From the NCBI RefSeq assembly GCF_042667405.1, contig NZ_JBHVAL010000008.1, positions 110,151-174,150 of the forward strand: 64,000 bases of DNA, given 5' to 3'. The first letter of the stretch is position 1. Each line of letters begins with the position of its first letter. The notes beneath the pieces are model-generated. The model searched no databases and had not been told where the DNA came from. It was given only the letters and a program-made list of their open reading frames with translations. Below are positions 25,783 through 33,802 of the stretch, one piece after another. Both the position numbers and the translations under genes were made by a program. This DNA is from Arthrobacter sp042667405. Its GTDB lineage: Bacteria > Actinomycetota > Actinomycetes > Actinomycetales > Micrococcaceae.

Positions 25783-25839
25783 TTGACACCCTCCTTTATC
25801 CGAGGGTAATTTGAATCGTAACAAATGAAACGATTCAAA
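25783..25839 (+). promoter_or_regulatory. Rhamnose promoter and operator
   Basis: TTGACA (25783-25788) is followed after 18 bases by TAATTT (25807-25812). Overlapping the -10 and extending downstream is a perfect 10-bp inverted repeat, TTTGAATCGT (25810-25819) and ACGATTCAAA (25830-25839), with a 10-base spacer. Each arm contains a central-CG LacI-like core, so one tetramer or two dimers could bind. Repression by the divergent LacI protein is likely. Confidence 0.72.
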
Positions 25840-25863
25840 GACGAGTAACCCGGAGAACCGCAG

Positions 25864-26238
25864 ATGAGGGTATGTTTCCGTTCCTCCGTCCACCCCGAGT
25901 TGATGGACGAGTACAGGCGCCGACACGCAGCCGTTTGGCCCGGGATGCTCCGTGCCCTCAAGGACGCGGGTTGGAACAACTACTCCCTGTTTCTCGCGTC
26001 AGACGGGCAGCTCATTGGCTACTTGGAATGTGACGACTATGCGCAAGCGCAAGCCCGCATGGCCGTCACCGAGGTCAACGCCCGCTGGCAAGCGGAAATG
26101 GCCACCCTCTTTGCCAACAGCGATGTCCCTCCGGACGAGGGCTTCGAGATCGTGGAAGAAGTTTTCAACCTGGAAGACCAACTGGCTTCAGCAAGCAAGG
26201 CCGGCAACGCCATCACCCATCAGAAGGAACAAGCATGA
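25864..26238 (+). CDS. rhaM: L-rhamnose mutarotase
   Basis: It interconverts the alpha and beta anomers of L-rhamnose before isomerisation. The protein has 124 residues, slightly longer than the ~104 of the E. coli enzyme owing to a C-terminal tail. The active-site Tyr17 and His21 lie in DEYRRRHAAVWPGM, matching the family Tyr-x3-His pair, and GWNNYSLFL, LIGYLECDDY and the Trp in VNARWQAEM follow in order. The start at 25864 has GGAGAA upstream. It is the first gene of the rha operon and overlaps rhaI by ATGA. Confidence 0.94.
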   Translation: MRVCFRSSVHPELMDEYRRRHAAVWPGMLRALKDAGWNNYSLFLASDGQLIGYLECDDYAQAQARMAVTEVNARWQAEMATLFANSDVPPDEGFEIVEEVFNLEDQLASASKAGNAITHQKEQA

Positions 26239-27401
26239 ACACCACAGAATCGGCCCTGGGCCGCTTGGGAGAACTGGCCATTGAAGTGCCCTCCTGGGCC
26301 TATGGAAATTCGGGGACGCGGTTCAAGGTCTTCGGCACCCCGGGTACCCCACGCACCGTGCAGGAAAAGATCGCGGATGCGGCGAAGGTCCACGAGCTCA
26401 CGGGCCTGGCGCCCACGGTCGCGCTGCACATCCCGTGGGACAAGGTGGATGACTACTCGGCCCTGCGTGAATATGCAGAGGGCCTGGGTGTTGGCCTGGG
26501 CACCATCAACTCGAACACCTTCCAGGATGATGAGTACAAGTTCGGTTCGCTCACCTCCTCGAACGAATCCGTACGACGCCGGGCGATCGAGCACCACCTC
26601 GAGTGCATCGACATCATGCACGCCACCGGGTCCAAGGACCTGAAGATCTGGCTGGCTGACGGCACCAACTACCCTGGCCAGGACGATATGCGCGGCCGTC
26701 AGGACCGTCTCGCAGAAAGCCTGCAGGAAATCTACGCGGCCTTAGGTGATGAGCAGCGCTTGGTGTTGGAGTACAAGTTCTTCGAGCCGGCTTTCTACCA
26801 CACCGATGTTCCGGACTGGGGCACCTCGTACGCGCAGACCCTGGCCCTGGGTGAGAAGGCGTTTGTGTGCCTGGACACCGGCCACCACGCCCCCGGCACC
26901 AACATCGAATTCATCGTGATGCAGCTCCTGCGGCTGGGCAAGCTCGGTTCCTTCGACTTCAACTCCCGCTTCTACGCCGACGATGACCTGATTGTGGGCG
27001 CGGCTGATCCTTTCCAGCTGTTCCGCATCATGCACGAAGTGATCCGTGGCGGCGGTTTCGGGAAGGAGTCCGGCGTCGCCCTGATGCTGGACCAGTGCCA
27101 CAACCTGGAAGAGAAGATCCCGGGCCAGATCCGCTCGGTGCTCAACGTCCAGGAAATGACCGCCCGCGCCCTGCTGGTGGACACGTCCGCGTTGGATGAG
27201 GCCCAGCGGGCGGGGGACGTCCTGGCCGCGAACGGCATCTTCAACGATGCCTTCTACACCGATGTCCGCCCGGTCCTGGCCGAATGGCGCGAAGCCCGCG
27301 GACTGCCCGCCGACCCGATCGCTGCCTACAAGGCCAGCGGCTACCAGAAGAAGATCAACGAGGACCGCGCAGGCGGCCAGCAAGCCGGATGGGGCGCGTA
27401 A
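26235..27401 (+). CDS. rhaI: L-rhamnose isomerase
   Basis: It converts L-rhamnose to L-rhamnulose. The protein has 388 residues and is of the RhaI type rather than the longer E. coli RhaA type. The TIM barrel shows VALHIPWDKVDDYSALREYA, KDLKIWLADGTNYPGQDD, VLEYKFFEPAFYHTDVPDWG (metal-ligand Glu) and FVCLDTGHHAPGTNIE (Asp, His). It overlaps rhaM at the 5' end and is 4 bases from the aldolase/dehydrogenase gene. Confidence 0.95.
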   Translation: MNTTESALGRLGELAIEVPSWAYGNSGTRFKVFGTPGTPRTVQEKIADAAKVHELTGLAPTVALHIPWDKVDDYSALREYAEGLGVGLGTINSNTFQDDEYKFGSLTSSNESVRRRAIEHHLECIDIMHATGSKDLKIWLADGTNYPGQDDMRGRQDRLAESLQEIYAALGDEQRLVLEYKFFEPAFYHTDVPDWGTSYAQTLALGEKAFVCLDTGHHAPGTNIEFIVMQLLRLGKLGSFDFNSRFYADDDLIVGAADPFQLFRIMHEVIRGGGFGKESGVALMLDQCHNLEEKIPGQIRSVLNVQEMTARALLVDTSALDEAQRAGDVLAANGIFNDAFYTDVRPVLAEWREARGLPADPIAAYKASGYQKKINEDRAGGQQAGWGA

Positions 27402-27405
27402 CACC

Positions 27406-29433
27406 ATGAGTACTGTTGAAGAGCTGATCAACCGTTCCAACCGCCTCGGTGCGGACAAGCGGAACACCAACTTCGCCGGCGGCAACACCTCCGCGAAGGG
27501 CACTGAAAAGGATCCCGTCACCGGCCAGGACGTCGAACTCCTCTGGGTCAAGGGCTCCGGCGGTGACCTCGGCACGCTGAAGGCCGAGAACCTTGCAGTA
27601 CTCCGGCTCGACCGGCTGCAGGCGCTGAAGTCCGTTTACCCCGGCGTCGAGCGTGAAGACGAAATGGTGGCCGCGTTCGATTACTGCCTGCACGGCAAGG
27701 GCGGCGCGGCGCCGTCGATCGACACCGCCATGCACGGGCTGGACGCCGCGCACGTGGACCACCTGCACCCGGACTCGGGCATCGCGATTGCGACGGCGGT
27801 GGACGGCGAGGCCCTGACGTCCAAGATTTTCGGTGACAAGGTGGTGTGGGTTCCGTGGCGCCGGCCCGGTTTCCAGCTCGGCATGGACATTGCCGCGATC
27901 AAGGAAGCCAACCCGCAAGCGGTCGGCACCATCCTGGGCGGCCACGGCATCACCGCTTGGGGCGCCACGAGCGAGGAAGCCGAGACCAACTCCCTCTGGA
28001 TCATCGACCAGGCCGAAAAGTACATCGCCGAGAACGGCAAAGCAGAACCCTTCGGGCCGGCCCTGCCCGGCTACGCCGCCCTCCCCGAAACCGAGCGCCG
28101 CGCCAAAGCAGCCGCCCTCGCCCCGGTGATCCGAGGCCTGGCCTCCACCGACAAACCGCAGCTGGGGCACTTCAGCGATGACGCCGTCGTGCTTGAATTC
28201 CTCGCCGCCACCGAGCACCCGCGCCTCGGCGCCCTGGGCACCTCCTGCCCGGACCACTTCCTCCGGACCAAGGTCAAACCCCTGATCCTGGACCTGCCCG
28301 CGGACGCGCCCATCGAAGAGTCCGTGGCGCGGTTGAAGGAACTGCACGCCGAATACCGGCAGGATTACCAGGCCTACTACGACCGCCACGCGGACGCCGA
28401 TTCACCTGCCCTCCGTGGCGCGGACCCCGCGATCGTGCTCATCCCCGGGGTGGGCATGTTCTCCTACGGCAAGGACAAGCAGACCGCACGCGTGGCCGGC
28501 GAGTTCTACATCAACGCCATCAACGTCATGCGCGGCGCCGAGGCGATCTCCAGCTACGCCCCGATCGAGGAATCCGAGAAGTTCCGCATCGAGTACTGGG
28601 CACTGGAAGAAGCCAAGCTCGCCCGGATGCCCAAGCCCAAGTCCCACGCCACCCGCATCGCGCTGGTGACCGGTGCGGCGTCGGGCATCGGCAAGGCGAT
28701 CGCCACCCGTTTGGCGTCCGACGGCGCGTGCGTGGTGATTGCCGACCTGAACCTGGAGAACGCCCAAGCCGTCGCCGCGGAACTGGGCGGACCCGACGTC
28801 GCCATCGGCGTCCAGGCCGACGTCACCAACGAAGCCCAAATCGCCGCCGCCATCCAGGAGGCCGTGCTCGCGTTCGGTGGCCTGGACTTGGTGGTCAACA
28901 ACGCCGGGCTCTCCATCTCCAAGCCGCTGCTGGAAACCACGGAGAAGGACTGGGACCTCCAGCACAACGTCATGGCCAAGGGCTCGTTCCTGGTCTCCAA
29001 GGCCGCGGCGAAGGTCATGATCGATCAGGGCCTGGGCGGAGACATCATCTACATCTCCTCCAAGAACTCCGTGTTCGCCGGCCCCAACAACATCGCCTAC
29101 TCCGCCACCAAAGCAGACCAAGCGCACCAGGTACGGCTCCTCGCCGCGGAACTGGGCGATCACGGCATCCGCGTCAACGGCATCAACCCCGACGGCGTGG
29201 TCCGCGGCTCGGGCATCTTCGCCGGCGGCTGGGGTGCCAAGCGCGCAGCCGTGTACGGGGTGGACGAGCAGGAACTGGGCAAGTACTACGCCCAACGCAC
29301 CCTCCTCAAGCGCGAGGTCCTGCCCGAACACGTAGCCAACGCCGCCGCCGTACTCACCAGCAACGAACTCTCCCACACCACCGGCCTCCACATCCCCGTG
29401 GACGCCGGCGTCGCGGCAGCGTTCCTGCGGTGA
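27406..29433 (+). CDS. Bifunctional rhamnulose-1-phosphate aldolase / short-chain dehydrogenase
   Basis: The protein has 675 residues. Residues ~1-405 form a class II aldolase domain with zinc ligands in HVDHLHPDSG (His116, His119, His121); it cleaves L-rhamnulose 1-phosphate to dihydroxyacetone phosphate and L-lactaldehyde. Residues ~415-675 form an SDR with NAD-binding TGAASGIGKA near 421 and the catalytic pair YSATK at 565-569, expected to oxidise L-lactaldehyde to L-lactate. The fusion couples removal of the reactive aldehyde to its formation and is known in several phyla. The start at 27406 directly follows rhaI, and the stop overlaps the kinase start (GTGA). Confidence 0.94.
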   Translation: MSTVEELINRSNRLGADKRNTNFAGGNTSAKGTEKDPVTGQDVELLWVKGSGGDLGTLKAENLAVLRLDRLQALKSVYPGVEREDEMVAAFDYCLHGKGGAAPSIDTAMHGLDAAHVDHLHPDSGIAIATAVDGEALTSKIFGDKVVWVPWRRPGFQLGMDIAAIKEANPQAVGTILGGHGITAWGATSEEAETNSLWIIDQAEKYIAENGKAEPFGPALPGYAALPETERRAKAAALAPVIRGLASTDKPQLGHFSDDAVVLEFLAATEHPRLGALGTSCPDHFLRTKVKPLILDLPADAPIEESVARLKELHAEYRQDYQAYYDRHADADSPALRGADPAIVLIPGVGMFSYGKDKQTARVAGEFYINAINVMRGAEAISSYAPIEESEKFRIEYWALEEAKLARMPKPKSHATRIALVTGAASGIGKAIATRLASDGACVVIADLNLENAQAVAAELGGPDVAIGVQADVTNEAQIAAAIQEAVLAFGGLDLVVNNAGLSISKPLLETTEKDWDLQHNVMAKGSFLVSKAAAKVMIDQGLGGDIIYISSKNSVFAGPNNIAYSATKADQAHQVRLLAAELGDHGIRVNGINPDGVVRGSGIFAGGWGAKRAAVYGVDEQELGKYYAQRTLLKREVLPEHVANAAAVLTSNELSHTTGLHIPVDAGVAAAFLR

Positions 29434-30938
29434 GTACCGCCATGGGTGATGTCGACGGCGGCGTTTTTGTCGCCGTCGACATTGGCGCTTCTTCCGGCCG
29501 CGTCATGCTCGGTCGCGTCTCGCCCTCCACAGGCGTTTCCCTTGAGACAATCCACCGCTTTCCCAACGGAGTCATCGAGCTCGACGGCGGCCTCCACTGG
29601 GATTTCGAGGCCCTCTTCGCTGAGGTGCTTGAGGGGTTGGCGGCGGCAGCTTCCGTGGCTTCGGAACATGGGGAGCGGATTGCCAGCATCGGTATCGATA
29701 CGTGGGCTGTGGACTACGGGCTGGTGGATTCCGCGGGCAAGTCGGTCTCCGTGCCGTACAGCTACCGGGACGAGCGAAGCCGGGCCGCCGTAGCGGGCGT
29801 GCATTCCGTCATTCCACCGGAGAGGCTCTACGCGACCACCGGGTTGCAGTTCCTGCAGTTCAACACGGTGTACCAGCTGGCCGCCGAGCGTTCGCTTAGT
29901 GGCCTGCAGGCTCTGCTCATTCCGGATTTGATCGCCTTCCTGCTGACCGGCGAGCGCCGGACCGAGGCCACCAACGCATCCACCACCGGACTCTTCGACG
30001 CTGTTTCCGGTGAGTGGGCCACGGAATTCATGGACGCCCTTGGCCTGCCACGGGATGTCTTCCCGCCACTGATCCAGCCCGGGGAAACCGTGGGCCGGCT
30101 GCTGCCGTCCGTGGTGGAACGGACCGGGCTGGCTGTTGACACCCGGGTGGTAGCAGTGGGTTCACACGACACAGCATCTGCCGTTGCCGCCGTTCCGGCG
30201 TCTGCAGAGGACTTTGCCTACATTTCCTCGGGAACCTGGTCGCTGGTGGGCGTGGAACTGGATAAGCCCGTGCTCAGTGAAGCCAGCCGAACCGCAAACT
30301 TCACCAACGAACGCGGCGTGGACGGAACCGTCCGGTACCTGCGCAACGTCGGCGGCCTCTGGCTCCTGAGCGAATGCCAACGTTCGTGGGCCGGGCAAGG
30401 GTTCAGCCAATCACTGCCCGCCCTGCTCGAGGCCGCCGCAGCACTCCCGCCAGGTGGACCGCAGATCAACGTCGACGATCCTGCTTTCACCGCCCCGGAC
30501 AACATGCCCGAACGCATCCGCGCAGCCGTGCGGCACAACGGTGACGTGCTCGCGGACCGTCCTGCCGCCGTCGTGCGGTGCATCCTGGACAGCCTCGCGG
30601 CCGGTTACGCCCGGACACTGTCCGACGCCGAACGGCTCACCGGCCGCACGACCTCGGTGGTGCACATCGTTGGTGGCGGGTCGCAAAACAGGCTGCTCTG
30701 CCAGCTGACGGCAGACGCAACGGGGAAGCCTGTGGTGGCGGGCCCTGTGGAGGCTACAGCCCTGGGCAACGTGCTGATCCAGGCGCGGGCGGCGGGCGTG
30801 GTGAGCGGTGGCTTGGCTGAGCTTCGGGCGCTCGTCGGCGCAGGGACGGAATTGGTGCGGTACGAGCCCGGGGAGGCTCCCGCCACAGTCGAGATGAGGA
30901 TGGAAAGCAGCTTCGGGTCACTGCGAGCCAAAATGTAA
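29430..30938 (+). CDS. rhaB: Rhamnulokinase
   Basis: It phosphorylates L-rhamnulose at C1. The protein has 502 residues from the GTG overlapping the previous stop; an ATG at 29442 is an alternative. FGGY-kinase features: VFVAVDIGASSGRVMLGRV at the N-terminus with the GASSGR motif typical of RhaB, IGIDTWAVDYGLVDSAGK, LQFNTVYQL, YISSGTWSLVGVELD and VHIVGGGSQNRLLCQLTAD. It is the last gene of the operon: mutarotase, isomerase, aldolase/dehydrogenase, kinase. No transporter is attached. Confidence 0.96.
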   Translation: MSTAMGDVDGGVFVAVDIGASSGRVMLGRVSPSTGVSLETIHRFPNGVIELDGGLHWDFEALFAEVLEGLAAAASVASEHGERIASIGIDTWAVDYGLVDSAGKSVSVPYSYRDERSRAAVAGVHSVIPPERLYATTGLQFLQFNTVYQLAAERSLSGLQALLIPDLIAFLLTGERRTEATNASTTGLFDAVSGEWATEFMDALGLPRDVFPPLIQPGETVGRLLPSVVERTGLAVDTRVVAVGSHDTASAVAAVPASAEDFAYISSGTWSLVGVELDKPVLSEASRTANFTNERGVDGTVRYLRNVGGLWLLSECQRSWAGQGFSQSLPALLEAAAALPPGGPQINVDDPAFTAPDNMPERIRAAVRHNGDVLADRPAAVVRCILDSLAAGYARTLSDAERLTGRTTSVVHIVGGGSQNRLLCQLTADATGKPVVAGPVEATALGNVLIQARAAGVVSGGLAELRALVGAGTELVRYEPGEAPATVEMRMESSFGSLRAKM

Positions 30939-30962
30939 CTGATCGGTGTCATAATTGGGAAT

Positions 30963-31541
30963 ATGGAGATGAGTGCTGAGGCTATTGGCCACGCCATACG
31001 CGAGCGACGAAAGGCCCGAGGGTATACCCAGCAGGCTCTGGCCGAGTCCATCGGGGCTTCCCGCAAATTCGTTGTCGATCTGGAAGCGGGCAAAGAGGGC
31101 GCGTCCTTTGGTTTGGCCCTCAAAGCCATGCAGCTCCTGGGGCTGGGCATACGCCCTGAGGACAACGGATACCCTGAATTCGCTCAGGACTTCGCGCGCA
31201 CTCTCAACGATCATGATTACCACTACGCCATGCGGTTACTGGGGGAATACGCCAGCGCCTCGCTCACAGCCGGTCGGGCGTTGATGCCCGCTGCCCCCTC
31301 TTTGGATGACGGCGCCTACCGGGCGGCGCTTGGCGCAGTCACCCGATGGCTGTCAGCCAAGACCGGCTCGCCCGTACCCAAATGGGCAAGGAACGCAAAG
31401 GCGTCGTCGCAGCCGGTTTTCCTTGCCGAGAAGCTCCACCCGGTGAGTGATCGGATGAAGGAGCTCATTCGTCGTGAGACTCCCCCTGAGATCGCTGCCA
31501 TGAATGTCTGGATCCGCGAGAGAGACCTGGAAACAGTGTGA
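30963..31541 (+). CDS. XRE-type helix-turn-helix protein, probable antitoxin of a two-gene module
   Basis: The protein has 192 residues. The HTH (residues ~6-62) reads GHAIRERRKARGYTQQALAE and SIGASRKFVVDLEAGKEGAS. The C-terminal part has a PVPKWARNAKASSQPVFLA segment and ends AMNVWIRERDLETV, a layout seen in XRE proteins encoded beside nucleotidyltransferase-like partners. CATAAT (30950-30955) lies 7 bases before the ATG, so the transcript is probably leaderless and independent of rhaB. The stop overlaps the next start by 3 bases. Autoregulation and antitoxin function are inferred from arrangement. Confidence 0.78.
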   Translation: MEMSAEAIGHAIRERRKARGYTQQALAESIGASRKFVVDLEAGKEGASFGLALKAMQLLGLGIRPEDNGYPEFAQDFARTLNDHDYHYAMRLLGEYASASLTAGRALMPAAPSLDDGAYRAALGAVTRWLSAKTGSPVPKWARNAKASSQPVFLAEKLHPVSDRMKELIRRETPPEIAAMNVWIRERDLETV

Positions 31542-32098
31542 ATGGCATGCGCGAATTCCGACGGGACGACGTCGTTGAACTGCTTCGCGACATGGAAGAG
31601 CGACTTGGAAGCCGCGGCATCGCATTGGACATCCAAATCGTAGGTGGTGCCGCGCTCCTGCTTCACGGCATCTTGGACCGCGTTACCGGCGATATTGATG
31701 CACGTTACGCTCCCAGGGACGCTGTTGATGAAGTGGCCGCCGCCATGGCGCAGGAGTACGGGTTGCCCTCAAAGTGGCTGAACAGCAACGCAGCGGCATT
31801 TCTCCCCGAAGAGGCGCGGTGGATCGCCGGCCCCGATGGGACGTCGTCCGCTGTCAAGCTCGCAGATCTGCCCACCTTGGCTGCGATGAAGATCGCAGCT
31901 GAACGCGCGAAAGATATTGAGGATCTGGGCCACATAGTGCTGGCACTGGGGATCGAAAAAGCTGACGAACTTGTACAACTCGCATTCGAAAAATACGGCG
32001 AGCATTCTGTGGCTCTAAGCGCTCCATCAGACAACTACGAAATCGTTGCCGAGGAAGCCATCGCCGCCGCCGAGGCGCTGCGTCGGACCAGATCGTGA
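31538..32098 (+). CDS. DUF6036-like nucleotidyltransferase-fold protein, probable toxin partner
   Basis: The protein has 186 residues from a GTG overlapping the upstream stop; an ATG at 31547 is also possible. A pol-beta-type nucleotidyltransferase signature is visible: IVGGAALLLHGI (Gly36-Gly37) followed by VTGDIDARY with Asp52 and Asp54. Further on, LPTLAAMKIAAERAKDIEDL gives the Lys/Asp-rich helix shared with AbiEii-like and DUF6036 proteins. Such proteins can transfer nucleotides to tRNA or protein and occur in toxin-antitoxin or abortive-infection pairs. Its tight coupling to an XRE gene supports that role; it is not proven. Confidence 0.72.
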   Translation: MNGMREFRRDDVVELLRDMEERLGSRGIALDIQIVGGAALLLHGILDRVTGDIDARYAPRDAVDEVAAAMAQEYGLPSKWLNSNAAAFLPEEARWIAGPDGTSSAVKLADLPTLAAMKIAAERAKDIEDLGHIVLALGIEKADELVQLAFEKYGEHSVALSAPSDNYEIVAEEAIAAAEALRRTRS

Positions 32099-32102
32099 AC
32101 CC

Positions 32103-33026
32103 TCACCCCATCACCCACGCAGCACCAAGCAGCAGCGGCACCGCCAGCATGGACGTGATCACGGCAGTGGACTGCGCGATCTTCTGCCCCACGCCATACC
32201 TGAGCGCGTAGAGCACCACGTTCTGGCCAGTGGGCAGGATCGCGCAGGCCGTCACCACGAACGTGCTGAAGGAATCCAGCCGGAACACAAACACCGCCAG
32301 CACCCAGGCCAGGGCCGGTTGGATCACGGACTTCAGAACGATGGCAAGAGTGGTCGGTGCGCGGTCGCCGCCACCATGTCCGGCAGACAGCCCGTGCAGT
32401 GACATGCCGAAAATGATCAGCATGAGCGGCACCGCCAGTTGTGCCACGAGCTTCAACGGATCGAGGGTCCAGCCGGGCAGTTCCAGCCCGAGGGCACTGA
32501 CCAGCACGCCGAGAATCGCGGCAACTGTCACGGGATTGCGGAAGGGAGTGGCAAGGATCCGCCACACAGATACTTTGGTGGCGGTGGGGTTGGTCAGGTC
32601 CAGGATGGTGAGCGCAATCGGTGTCACCAAGGCCAACTGGAACAGCATGATGGGAACCACGTACGTGGTGCTGCCCAGGATGTAGAGGGATAACGGAACG
32701 CCCAGGTTGGTGGAGTTCACGATTCCTGTTGCCAAGGCCCCAATGGTGGTCCGCCGGACTCCCCAACGAAAAATCGCCCCGGACGCAGCAAACACCAGCA
32801 TGACAGCCGAAGCGGTCACCACCGAGATCAGGCCGGTGGGGCTCAGGATGTCGGAAATGTGACGGGAAGCGATGGTGGAGAACATCAAGCTTGGCAGTCC
32901 CACCATGAACGTCAGCGTGGAAAGCACTTTGCTCCCCTGCGGGCCGAGCGCGTTGGTCTTGCCCAGGATGTAGCCCACCAGCAGGACGACGCCAACTACG
33001 AAGAAGCCCTTCAGTACTCCGTCCAA
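32103..33026 (-). CDS. AEC-family (auxin efflux carrier) transporter
   Basis: The protein has 307 residues and begins with TTG; AAGGA lies 8-12 bases upstream and no better start is seen. About ten hydrophobic spans are visible, starting GFFVVGVVLLVGYILGKT, with the family features STLTFMVGLPSLMFST and GIVNSTNLGVPLSLYILGS (Asn-rich helix break) and FVVTACAILPTGQNVVLYA near the end. Relatives export or import malate, malonate or other organic acids. A second member lies at 33799. It converges with the nucleotidyltransferase gene, leaving 4 bases. Confidence 0.88.
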   Translation of the reverse strand: MDGVLKGFFVVGVVLLVGYILGKTNALGPQGSKVLSTLTFMVGLPSLMFSTIASRHISDILSPTGLISVVTASAVMLVFAASGAIFRWGVRRTTIGALATGIVNSTNLGVPLSLYILGSTTYVVPIMLFQLALVTPIALTILDLTNPTATKVSVWRILATPFRNPVTVAAILGVLVSALGLELPGWTLDPLKLVAQLAVPLMLIIFGMSLHGLSAGHGGGDRAPTTLAIVLKSVIQPALAWVLAVFVFRLDSFSTFVVTACAILPTGQNVVLYALRYGVGQKIAQSTAVITSMLAVPLLLGAAWVMG

Positions 33027-33152
33027 GCTTCTTATCCTTCAGTTACGCTGTTGCCGACCCTTGCGATAGTAACCGTTTTCACCACTGCAAAGGCCGCAAC
33101 GTCTGGTACGTCACAGCGCCCGATGAGGCTCCCGCGCTAAACTGGTGCCACT

Positions 33153-33584
33153 ATGATCCGCACAATGTTCAAGTCCAAGATCCACCGCGCAACGGTGACC
33201 CATGCCGATCTTCACTACGTCGGTTCCGTCACTGTCGACCTGGACCTCCTGGACGCGGCCGACATCCTTCCCGGCGAGCTTGTCTCGATCGTCGATGTCA
33301 CCAACGGCGCCCGGCTGGAAACCTACACCATTGCCGGCGAGCGCGGTTCCGGCGTGATCGGAATCAACGGCGCAGCCGCCCACATGGTTCATGTCGGCGA
33401 CACAGTCATTCTCATCACCTACGCGGAGATGACCACGGAGGAGGCCCGGGCCTACGAGCCCAAGGTGGTCCACGTTGGCAAGGACAACAGGATCGTGCAG
33501 CTCGGCAACGACCCCGCCGAAGCCCACACCCCCGGGCTCATGCGCCCGCCGCACGCGCTGAGCAACGCGGCGCACCTCAGCTAA
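33153..33584 (+). CDS. panD: Aspartate 1-decarboxylase proenzyme
   Basis: It makes beta-alanine from L-aspartate for pantothenate and CoA synthesis. The protein has 143 residues, the usual size. The self-cleavage site is Gly24-Ser25 in HYVGSVTVDLDLLDAADI; Ser25 becomes the pyruvoyl group. Lys9 in FKSKIHRATVTHADL, and GERGSGVIGINGAAAHM with the Asn-Gly-Ala-Ala active-site stretch, are in place. TAAACT lies 9 bases before the ATG and no Shine-Dalgarno is seen, so a very short or absent leader is likely. A terminator follows at 33602. Confidence 0.96.
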   Translation: MIRTMFKSKIHRATVTHADLHYVGSVTVDLDLLDAADILPGELVSIVDVTNGARLETYTIAGERGSGVIGINGAAAHMVHVGDTVILITYAEMTTEEARAYEPKVVHVGKDNRIVQLGNDPAEAHTPGLMRPPHALSNAAHLS

Positions 33585-33601
33585 GTTTCCACAGCAACGC
33601 C

Positions 33602-33641
33602 CGACGTCGGCACTCACCTGAGCCCCGACGTCGTAGTTTTT
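33602..33641 (+). terminator. Intrinsic terminator after panD
   Basis: A 9-bp stem CGACGTCGG/CCGACGTCG (33602-33610 and 33625-33633) with a 14-base loop is followed by TAGTTTTT. It lies 17 bases after the panD stop. Confidence 0.8.
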
Positions 33642-33693
33642 GTACAGATACCGCCCTTAAAAGGGCCCCTTAGGCTCATTAGGTGTACAAAAA
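33637..33693. repeat. Long inverted repeat TTTTTGTACA / TGTACAAAAA
   Basis: A perfect 10-bp inverted repeat (33637-33646 and 33684-33693) encloses 37 bases that themselves contain CCCTTaaAAGGG. The left arm shares its T-run with the panD terminator. The region is AT-richer than its surroundings. It could be a regulator-binding site for the downstream AEC gene, a second hairpin terminator, or the remnant of a small mobile element. Confidence 0.55.
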
Positions 33694-33766
33694 CTCCGGG
33701 TCCACATGGCGGAAAGCTCCGCAGAAAACGCTTACTCGCGCAGCAAGTCTGGCTAGGCTGTAGTTC

Positions 33767-33802
33767 GTGAACCAACGAAACCCCGCCCGCACGCTGTCAT
33801 GA
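33767..33802 (+). CDS. Leaderless 11-codon mini-ORF overlapping the AEC start
   Basis: A GTG at 33767 lies 7 bases after TAGGCT (33754-33759), the spacing of a leaderless transcript. The frame encodes 11 residues (VNQRNPARTLS, first read as Met), and its TGA (33800-33802) overlaps the ATG of the transporter at 33799. The transporter itself has no visible ribosome-binding site, so the mini-ORF would load ribosomes by leaderless initiation and pass them on. This is inferred from signals only. Confidence 0.45.
   Translation: MNQRNPARTLS

Noticed and set aside
25737..25979. An 81-residue N-terminal extension of the rhamnose LacI regulator
   Set aside because: It covers the rha promoter and operator and part of rhaM; the HTH starts right after the ATG at 25736.
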